Part shown: positions 1 to 4,988 of the stretch, one piece after another
Layout of the letters: each line of letters begins with the position of its first letter
Position numbering within the stretch: the first letter of the stretch is position 1
From: CAXMST01 sp035267205
Lineage (GTDB): Bacteria > Actinomycetota > Thermoleophilia > Solirubrobacterales > 70-9
Assembly (NCBI GenBank): GCA_035267205.1
Contig: DATFLZ010000010.1
Span: forward strand, 1-6,237
Length of the DNA: 6,237 nucleotides
Direction of reading: 5' to 3'
Made by a program: the position numbers and the translations under genes
The notes under the pieces: generated by a model
What the model saw: only the letters and a program-made list of their open reading frames with translations
Told to the model about the DNA's origin: nothing
Database searches by the model: none

Positions 1-440
1 CACACCCACTTCTTCGCGTTCTCGGGCGCGTAGGAGCGCATCAGGGCCGGCTGCGGGTCGTGGACGACGACCACGTCCCAGTCCCCCTCCATCCCCATCG
101 CGTTGAGGTGGTTGTAGCGGTCGTAGGTCTCCTTCTGACCGTCGTCCAGCTCCGTCGGGTCGCCCTGGAGCGAGTTGTGCATGAGCTTGGTGACGTTGAA
201 GAACTCCTCGCGCCCGAGGATCACCTGCCAGTGGGCGTCGATCCCGACATCGCGCATCAGCGGCACGAGCGTGTAGAGGATCTCCGAGACGCCGCCGCCG
301 AACGCGGTCGCGCTCAGATGCAGCACCCGCTTGCCCTCGAGAGGCTCCGCGAGCGCCCGGATCTCCTCGACGAGGGGCCGCCCAACGATGTGGGTGTAGT
401 CGGCGAGGGAACGGGCTCCGAGATTGACTTCTTGCAGCAC
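1..440 (-). CDS. treT: Trehalose synthase, TreT type (GT4 glycosyltransferase), N-terminal part, cut by window edge
   Basis: The family makes trehalose in one step from an NDP-glucose and glucose, in the cytoplasm. The window holds the first 146 codons; the C-terminal Rossmann half is off the left edge. What is seen: an N-terminal LADYTHIVG stretch (residues 12-20) typical of TreT-like proteins, then a first beta strand RVLHLSATAFGGGVSEIL (38-55) with the glycine loop G48-G50 that lies near the sugar donor and acceptor in GT4 enzymes. HWQVILGREEFFNVTKLMHN (70-89) and VVVVHDPQPALM (123-134) follow, both in the expected order. The sequence ends in KKWV and the next codon begins TG, fitting the usual KWxWR continuation. 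The start is GTG at 440 because an in-frame TAG lies four codons upstream; no Shine-Dalgarno is seen. It is the last minus-strand gene here, 55 bp after the phosphatase gene. Family recognition is from memory of TreT sequences and is strong. Confidence 0.88.
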   Translation of the reverse strand, partial: MLQEVNLGARSLADYTHIVGRPLVEEIRALAEPLEGKRVLHLSATAFGGGVSEILYTLVPLMRDVGIDAHWQVILGREEFFNVTKLMHNSLQGDPTELDDGQKETYDRYNHLNAMGMEGDWDVVVVHDPQPALMRSYAPENAKKWV

Positions 441-495
441 GGCCGCGTCAGGCTAGCGATAAGGAATCGGCCACAGGTCCTCCGCCTGGATAAAC
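441..495 (-). promoter_or_regulatory. Short leader before treT with a possible -10 element (leaderless start?)
   Basis: This 55-bp gap separates the phosphatase stop from the treT GTG. On the minus strand it holds TAGCCT (plus-strand 450-455), which matches the TANNNT form of an actinobacterial -10 box. Nine bases then lead to the GTG, so a transcript starting 7-9 bases downstream would be leaderless or nearly so. No -35 box and no Shine-Dalgarno within 15 bases of the GTG can be seen; GGAGG (479-483) lies too far away, about 38 bases. A weak inverted repeat CAGGC/GCCTG (449-453 and 484-488) has a 30-base loop and is probably chance. Promoter identity is inference. Confidence 0.3.
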
Positions 496-1473
496 CTAGG
501 CCTCCGCTCTGCGCCCTTTGAGCCGTTCGACGCCGCGGTCGAGGGCCTCGATGATCTTCCCGTGCAGCTCCGCGTTCGCGGCGCAGACGCAAGACATCTG
601 GAACTCGTGCCCGGAACCGAGCAGCGGGCGAGCGGCCAGCGAGCGGCCGCGGGCGTCGGTGACGATCGCGCCTGCCTCCTCGAGGATCAGGGTGGCGGCG
701 GCGAGGTCGTAAGGAGAGTTGTTGAGCACCGCGCCGCGGCCGACCCGCTCGAACTCCGCCCGCATCCCGGGCACCTCGTCGACGACCCGGGGACCCGGCT
801 CGACGTAGGCGTCCATCTGGCCGGTGATCAGCCGGGTCATGTCGAACGTGGCCGACCCGAGGTCGAAGGTCCCGCCGGCGACCGAGGACGAATCGATCAG
901 CTCCTCGAGGACGACCGCCGTCGCGACCGCCGGGCGACCGCGGAAGCCGTAGGTCCAGAGCATCAGCTCGACGTCGGTCGTCGCCCCCAGCGCCGGGGCG
1001 GGGTCGACGCCCTCCCCCCGAATCGCCAGGAATCGCCCGCCGCTCTTGATCTCGATCACGAGCCCGACCTCGACCTCGCCCATCGTCGGCTCGCCGCCGG
1101 CCCACGGCGCGGCGGCGATCGAGACGCAGGCCGATTCCAGCCCCGCCATCGCCGGCCGCGTGCCGTCGATCGGGTCGACCACCAGCACCCATTCCGGCTC
1201 CGCGCCCCCTCCCGGCCTGACCATGCCCCGGTCCTCGGAGTAGAAGGCGACCTCGGGCGCCCGCTCGGCGAGGTAGGTCTCCATGCGGCTCTCGGCCCGC
1301 TCGTCGATCGCGAACGTGACGTCGCCGCCGGCGCCGTCGCCGGAGTGCTCTCGCCCCGCCCGCCGGCCGAGCTCTGGCAGGACCTCCTCGCGGAGGGCCT
1401 CGCCGAGATCGACCACCAGCCCGTGCAGCGGGTGCCGGTCGGGTGTGGAGCCGGGATCAGCCATCGGCCCCAT
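496..1473 (-). CDS. Inositol monophosphatase family protein
   Basis: A soluble Mg2+-dependent sugar/inositol phosphatase-fold protein of 325 residues; the family is usually 250-290, and the excess lies at both ends. Seen in order: GDVTFAIDERAES (50-62), equivalent to the family's DxVTxxDxxxE segment; FYSEDRG (77-83), at the place of the GEES metal-binding acidic pair; VVDPIDGT (98-105), the core metal-site motif with D100 and D103; and SPYDLAAATLILEEAGA (253-269), replacing the usual WDxAAG with YDLAAA, so the third metal Asp (D256) is kept. The aromatic residue that normally follows DPIDGT (as in GTxNF) is absent; the segment reads RPAMAG. The substrate cannot be named: myo-inositol phosphate, a sugar bisphosphate or a nucleotide phosphate are all possible. 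ATG 1473 lacks a Shine-Dalgarno; ATG 1464, three codons in, has only a weak GGGG before it and is a real alternative. It lies 34 bp after the HtrA gene and probably shares its transcript. Confidence 0.87.
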   Translation of the reverse strand: MGPMADPGSTPDRHPLHGLVVDLGEALREEVLPELGRRAGREHSGDGAGGDVTFAIDERAESRMETYLAERAPEVAFYSEDRGMVRPGGGAEPEWVLVVDPIDGTRPAMAGLESACVSIAAAPWAGGEPTMGEVEVGLVIEIKSGGRFLAIRGEGVDPAPALGATTDVELMLWTYGFRGRPAVATAVVLEELIDSSSVAGGTFDLGSATFDMTRLITGQMDAYVEPGPRVVDEVPGMRAEFERVGRGAVLNNSPYDLAAATLILEEAGAIVTDARGRSLAARPLLGSGHEFQMSCVCAANAELHGKIIEALDRGVERLKGRRAEA

Positions 1474-1513
1474 GTCTAGTGGTTCGCGCCCGCGGACGCG
1501 TCGCCCACTAGTC
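1474..1513 (-). promoter_or_regulatory. Stem-loop joining the HtrA-like stop codon and the phosphatase start
   Basis: A perfect 7-bp inverted repeat, CTAGTGG (1476-1482) and CCACTAG (1505-1511), flanks a second 4-bp pairing of CGCG (1485-1488) with CGCG (1497-1500). The hairpin fills the 34-bp gap. On the mRNA, the HtrA-like stop UAG (1508-1510) is inside the 5' arm, and the 3' arm ends two bases before the phosphatase AUG at 1473. No U-tract follows, so this does not look like an intrinsic terminator. A translational-coupling or RNA-stability element is an inference. Confidence 0.4.
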
Positions 1514-2722
1514 GATGCTGTTCGGCCGGGCCTTGAGCGTGACGTCGAAGGTCTTGCGATCGCCGTCGCGGATCACCTCGACCTTGACGGTGTCGCCAGG
1601 TCGCGCCGCGGTGATCAACTCGGAGAGGTCGTTCTCGCCAACGAGCTTCTCGCCGTCGATCGAGACGATCACGTCTCCCCCGACCTCGATCTCGCGGCCC
1701 TGGAACTCGATCGTCTCGGGATCGTCGCCGGCGCCCTTCAGCCCGGCCTCGGCGGCCGGCGAGCCGTTCGTCACCGCGAGGATCAGCGAGCCGGTCGGGG
1801 CGTCCACGTCGAGCTTGTCGGCGAGCTGCGGATAGAGCGGGACGCTGGTCACGCCGATGAACGCGTACTTGGCCTCACCGCTCTCCCGGAGATCCTCGAT
1901 CGAGCGCTGCACGAGGTTCGCCGGAACCGCGAAGCCGACGCCCTCGTTACCGCCCGAGGTCGTGTTGATCTGCTGGTTGACGCCCACGACGCGCCCCTCC
2001 GGGTCGATCAGCGGTCCGCCCGAGTTGCCGGGGTTGATCGAGGCATCGGTCTGCAGAGCCCCGTCGATCCGGAAGTCGGTGAGCGACTCGATCGAGCGAT
2101 CCGTCGCCGAGATGATCCCGATCGACAACGACTGCTCCTGGCCGAACGGGCTGCCGATCGCGGCGACGGGAGTGCCCACCGCCACCTCCCCGGAATCCCC
2201 CAGCTCGAGCGGCTCGAAGTCGAGGCCCTCGGGGTCGATCTTGAGCAGAGCGGTGTCGGCGTTGGGGTCGAAGCCGATGATCTCGGCCGGAACCTGGTTC
2301 CGATCGGAGAACTCGACGAAGACCTCCTCGGCCTGGTTGATATCGGCGTCGCCGGTGCCCTGCGCGTCCGTGACCACATGGGCGTTGGTGACGATCTCGC
2401 CGTTGTCGCCGATCACGAAGCCGGAGCCCTGGCCGCCGCCGGCGCCGAGCGCGCTCTCGTCGCCGAAGACCGAGACCACGGTGACGACGCCCCGGGAGGC
2501 CTGCTCGTAGATCTCCTGCGCGTCGAAGTCGGCGACCGCCGGGGCTGACTCGGCCGGCTGGGGATCGGTGGTGTCGGGCTCGGAGCCGTTCCCCTCGGTG
2601 GTCGCGCCGGCGTCCGCGGACTGGTCCGTCTCGGAGTCGGAGCGATCGGCGCTGCAGCCCGCGATCGCGATCGCCGCCGCGCAGAGCAGCGCCAGCAGGA
2701 TGGGAAGGTGGTTGCGGTTCAA
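1508..2722 (-). CDS. HtrA/DegP-like trypsin-fold serine protease with one PDZ domain, lipoprotein
   Basis: An extracytoplasmic quality-control protease of 404 residues. The N-terminus is a lipoprotein signal: a hydrophobic stretch (about 6-21), then lipobox IAGC with Cys23. A flexible Asp/Ser/Thr/Pro-rich linker follows (about 24-66). The S1C protease domain spans about 75-280 and has an intact triad: His115 in TNAHVV, Asp156 in NADTALL, Ser234 in GNSGGPL. A single PDZ domain (about 286-398) starts at FIGVTSVPL and includes GSPAAEAGL and GGDVIVSIDG. One PDZ domain is usual for actinobacterial PepD/HtrA proteins. Start: GTG 2728 forms a GTGA overlap with the kinase stop, but the only Shine-Dalgarno (AGGAG, 2728-2732) overlaps that GTG. 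TTG 2722 has it five bases upstream, so TTG is preferred (the GTG start would add two residues). It sits directly after a two-component pair, like pepD after mprAB, which suggests the pair controls it. Orthology to PepD is not shown. Confidence 0.94.
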   Translation of the reverse strand: MNRNHLPILLALLCAAAIAIAGCSADRSDSETDQSADAGATTEGNGSEPDTTDPQPAESAPAVADFDAQEIYEQASRGVVTVVSVFGDESALGAGGGQGSGFVIGDNGEIVTNAHVVTDAQGTGDADINQAEEVFVEFSDRNQVPAEIIGFDPNADTALLKIDPEGLDFEPLELGDSGEVAVGTPVAAIGSPFGQEQSLSIGIISATDRSIESLTDFRIDGALQTDASINPGNSGGPLIDPEGRVVGVNQQINTTSGGNEGVGFAVPANLVQRSIEDLRESGEAKYAFIGVTSVPLYPQLADKLDVDAPTGSLILAVTNGSPAAEAGLKGAGDDPETIEFQGREIEVGGDVIVSIDGEKLVGENDLSELITAARPGDTVKVEVIRDGDRKTFDVTLKARPNSID

Positions 2723-2724
2723 GT

Positions 2725-4158
2725 TCACTCCTGTTCGTTATCGGCCGGCCGCAGGTGGAGCGCGAATCGCGTCCGGCCGGGCTCGGAGGCCAGCTCCAGC
2801 TCGCCGCCCATGACCCGGGCGAGCTCCCGGGAGATGGCGAGCCCGAGACCTGAGCCGCTCCCGGCGTCGTGGGTGTGGAAGCGATCGAAGACGCTCTCGA
2901 GGTTCTCGGCGTCGATTCCCGCGCCGTCGTCGGTGACGGCGATCGTCGCGGTCCGCGGTGTGATCTCGGTCTCGATGGTGATCGTGGTTCCCTCTCGCGT
3001 GTGCTTGACGGCGTTGTCGATCAGGATACGCACAATCTGCTGCGTCCTTCCATAATCGGCTTGGGCAAGCGGTTTGCCGCCCTCGGCCCGACCGATCAAG
3101 ATCGAGTGGCCGGTCTGCGCGGCGAGCGCCGTGAACTCCTCGGCGACCTCGGAGGCGATCGCGATCAGATCGACCGGGCCCTCGCTGAGACCCATCGCAT
3201 CGGCATCGAGCTTCGAGAGGTCGAGGAGATCCGCGGTCAGCTTCTCGAGCCGGACGACCTGACCGCGCATCGTCCGCAGGAACTCGTCCCTGGTCTCCGG
3301 ATCGGGGTCCTCGTCGGTGAGCAGCTCGAGGAACCCCCCGAGGGAAGCGACCGGGGTGCGGAGCTCGTGGGAGGCGTTGGCGATGAACTCGCGGCGCGCG
3401 GAGTCGAGCCGGGCGAGCTTGGTCTGCATCTCATCGAAGGTCGCCGCCAGCTCCCCCACCTCATCACGGGAGTCGATCGGGATCGGGACGTTGAAGTGTC
3501 CCTGCGCCACCTCCTCGGCGGCGGCGTCGAGCCGGCCCAGGCGGCGGGCGTGCGAACCGGCGGCGAACCAGGCAGCGAGCAGCGCGGCGGCCAGCGCGAT
3601 CGACCCGGCGATCAGGATCTGCCGCTCGATCAGGGCGACGTTGTCGGCGACGTCGTCGAGGGGCGTGGAGTACACGGTTATCCACTCGGGACCGTCGGCG
3701 CCGGGGATCGGGACCGCGGTCTCGCCGATCTCCCGGTTCCCGCGATCGATCACGCCCGACCGGGTGGTGCCGCTCTCCGCCGCACCCCTCGCCGGGCGGA
3801 AGTCGCCGAGCACCGCATCGCTGTCGGATTCCGAGTCCGCCACCACGTACGCCGGCACGCCGTCCTCGACGGCCAGGAACGTCACGCGGGCGTCGGCCTC
3901 CACCGAGATCTGCCGGGCGGCGCGCGCGAGGTCGGCCGGGTCGCGGCCGGACTCGGCGACGCGGGTGAGGCGGTCGATGTCCCCGGCCCCGACCAGCTCG
4001 AGCCGCTGCAGCCGCTCGGCGGTCAGCGACGAGCTCAGCTGGGGAACGACGTAGAGGTAGACGAAGCCGACCGCGCCCGCCGTGATCGCGAAGAAGAGGA
4101 CGACCAGCTGGGCGCGGACGCTGTTGCGCACCCAGCCGGGCAGGAGCGCCGCGAACAT
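2725..4158 (-). CDS. Membrane sensor histidine kinase (HAMP, HisKA, HATPase_c)
   Basis: The sensor partner of the response regulator encoded just upstream, 477 residues. It has a short cytoplasmic N-terminus, TM1 (about 18-38), an extracytoplasmic domain of roughly 140 residues (40-178) that I cannot assign to a named sensor fold, TM2 (about 181-200), and HAMP (about 198-250, with PIPIDSRDEVGELAATF). The HisKA domain follows with the phospho-acceptor His264 in NASHELRTP. The ATP-binding domain shows the N box (ILIDNAVKHT, Asn382), G1 (DDGAGI, Asp410), F box (FDRFH, 424-428) and G2 (GSGSGLGL, 433-440). All catalytic motifs are intact, and it ends soon after the kinase domain with no receiver fused. 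ATG 4158 has GAGGA (4166-4170) seven bases upstream, inside the end of the regulator gene. The gap from the regulator stop is 3 bp, and the stop overlaps the maximal HtrA-like frame by 4 bp, so the three genes are translationally linked. The signal sensed is unknown. Confidence 0.96.
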   Translation of the reverse strand: MFAALLPGWVRNSVRAQLVVLFFAITAGAVGFVYLYVVPQLSSSLTAERLQRLELVGAGDIDRLTRVAESGRDPADLARAARQISVEADARVTFLAVEDGVPAYVVADSESDSDAVLGDFRPARGAAESGTTRSGVIDRGNREIGETAVPIPGADGPEWITVYSTPLDDVADNVALIERQILIAGSIALAAALLAAWFAAGSHARRLGRLDAAAEEVAQGHFNVPIPIDSRDEVGELAATFDEMQTKLARLDSARREFIANASHELRTPVASLGGFLELLTDEDPDPETRDEFLRTMRGQVVRLEKLTADLLDLSKLDADAMGLSEGPVDLIAIASEVAEEFTALAAQTGHSILIGRAEGGKPLAQADYGRTQQIVRILIDNAVKHTREGTTITIETEITPRTATIAVTDDGAGIDAENLESVFDRFHTHDAGSGSGLGLAISRELARVMGGELELASEPGRTRFALHLRPADNEQE

Positions 4159-4161
4159 GGG

Positions 4162-4866
4162 TCAGTCCTCGTCTTCGCGGAACCGGTAGCCGACGCCTCG
4201 CACGGTGAACAGGTAGGCGGGATCGCTCGGCTCGGGCTCGATCTTCTCGCGGAGGTGGCGGATGTGGACGTCGACGGTCCGCGGATCGCGGTAGGAGCTG
4301 TCGCCCCAGACCTGCTCGAGCAGCTTCTCGCGGTCGAGCACGCGCCCGGGCGAGCGGGCGAGCGCGGCGAGGATCTCGAACTCGACGTACGTGAGCTCGA
4401 TCTGCTCGCCGCGGACGGCGACGCGCCGCCGGGCGAGATCGAGCTCGAGGTCCCCGACCACGATCCGCTCCTCGCCCCCGGTGGCGCCCATCATCTTGGT
4501 GCGGCGCAGCGTCGCCTTGACCCGGCTGCGGAATTCGCGCACGCTGAACGGCTTGGTGATGTAGTCGTCGGCACCGATCTCGAGGCCGAGCACCTTGTCG
4601 ACCTCGTCGTCCCGGGCCGTGAGCATGATGATCGGCACCTGGCTGCGGGCGCGCAGCCTCCTACAGACCTCGATCCCGTCGAGCCGGGGCATCATCACAT
4701 CGAGCACGACGAGGTCAAAGCCCCCCTCGGAGAAGCGATCGAGGGCCTCACGGCCGTCGTGCGCGGAGACCACGTCGTAGCCCTCCTTGCGGAGCGGGTA
4801 GGTGAGCAGGGTCTGGATCGACTCCTCGTCGTCGACCAGCAGTATCCGGGCTTCGGACTCCGCCAT
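4162..4866 (-). CDS. Two-component response regulator, OmpR/PhoB family
   Basis: A DNA-binding transcription factor of 234 residues, the usual family length. The receiver domain (about 7-120) has acidic pocket Asp12/Asp13, phospho-acceptor Asp56 in LVVLDVMMP, Thr83 in MLTAR and Lys105 in ITKPF. The winged-helix effector domain (about 135-230) shows LTYVEFEILAALARSPGRVLDR (158-179), then VWGDSSYRDPRTVDVHIRHL and the terminal RGVGYRF. The sequence style is close to actinobacterial MprA/MtrA/PhoP-like regulators, but family alone does not decide which. ATG 4866 is chosen because the conserved receiver starts at residue 7. An in-frame ATG at 4974 would add 36 Arg/Pro-rich residues with no family counterpart. 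No Shine-Dalgarno precedes 4866; instead TAACCT lies eight bases upstream, suggesting leaderless initiation. First gene of the regulator-kinase-protease unit; positive autoregulation would be typical but no operator is proven. Confidence 0.95.
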   Translation of the reverse strand: MAESEARILLVDDEESIQTLLTYPLRKEGYDVVSAHDGREALDRFSEGGFDLVVLDVMMPRLDGIEVCRRLRARSQVPIIMLTARDDEVDKVLGLEIGADDYITKPFSVREFRSRVKATLRRTKMMGATGGEERIVVGDLELDLARRRVAVRGEQIELTYVEFEILAALARSPGRVLDREKLLEQVWGDSSYRDPRTVDVHIRHLREKIEPEPSDPAYLFTVRGVGYRFREDED

Positions 4867-4874
4867 CGGTGTGG

Positions 4875-4880
4875 AGGTTA
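4875..4880 (-). promoter_or_regulatory. Candidate -10 box for the response-regulator operon (leaderless start)
   Basis: TAACCT on the minus strand fits the TANNNT consensus used by actinobacterial housekeeping promoters. It ends eight bases before ATG 4866, so transcription would begin at or one base before the start codon. This agrees with the absence of a Shine-Dalgarno. No -35 hexamer is visible 16-18 bases further upstream. Confidence 0.35.
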
Positions 4881-4977
4881 GGTCCTGGGAGGCGCCGGGC
4901 CCGCCCCGCCGGGCGCGCTGAACCGCTCGGCCCGCCACCCAGAGTGGACGGCGGGAGGGCAGCCGTAGTTTCATTGC

Positions 4978-4982
4978 AGGAA
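4978..4982 (+). promoter_or_regulatory. Ribosome binding site of the M28-like gene
   Basis: AGGAA stands before two tandem in-frame ATG codons, at 4986 and 4989. Spacing is three bases to the first and six to the second, so the second ATG is the better start. The choice changes the protein by one methionine only. Confidence 0.6.
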
Positions 4983-4988
4983 CCGATG

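Larger units (their letters stand above)
4867..4985. promoter_or_regulatory. Divergent promoter region between the response regulator and the M28-like gene
   Basis: About 120 bp lie between two divergent starts, so both transcripts must begin here unless transcription enters from outside. For the regulator, the minus strand has TAACCT (4875-4880), a TANNNT-type -10 box, with eight bases to the ATG and no recognisable -35. For the plus-strand gene, TAGTTT (4966-4971) with TGGACG (4945-4950) is a weak -10/-35 pair 15 bp apart, but its predicted start point would fall on the Shine-Dalgarno, so it is doubtful. The middle is extremely GC-rich. An imperfect dyad (4932-4951: CCGCCAC / GTGG-A-CGG) is the best operator-like symmetry. 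Exact sites are inference. Confidence 0.45.

Noticed and set aside
60..521. A 153-codon plus-strand frame opposite the start of treT.
   Set aside because: Antisense to a recognisable TreT N-terminus and spans the gap into the next gene; no domain visible.
314..1192. A 292-codon minus-strand frame overlapping the phosphatase and the start of treT.
   Set aside because: It is an out-of-phase reading of real genes, mostly Arg/Gly-rich, crossing a gene boundary.
562..2548. Long plus-strand open frames opposite the phosphatase and HtrA genes (562-1479 and 1283-2548).
   Set aside because: Same antisense artefact; composition is low-complexity Arg/Asp/Val/Leu and the opposite strand has the conserved catalytic motifs.
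2869..4881. A 670-codon open frame on the plus strand opposite the kinase and regulator genes.
   Set aside because: It is the antisense shadow of two intact, motif-complete genes. High G+C removes stop codons from this phase, and its product is Arg/Asp/Gly/Leu-rich with no recognisable domain.
4892..4916. GC-only inverted repeats (GCGCC/GGCGC and GCCCG/CGGGC) in the divergent gap, considered as a terminator or operator.
   Set aside because: No T-tract, competing pairings, and such repeats are expected by chance in a stretch almost free of A and T.
4945..4971. TGGACG and TAGTTT as a promoter for the plus-strand gene.
   Set aside because: Spacing is only 15 bp and the predicted start point near 4978 would cut into the Shine-Dalgarno; kept only as a weak remark.
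4867..4974. N-terminal extension of the response regulator from ATG 4974.
   Set aside because: The 36 extra residues are Arg/Pro-rich, not part of the receiver fold, and would use up most of the divergent promoter region.
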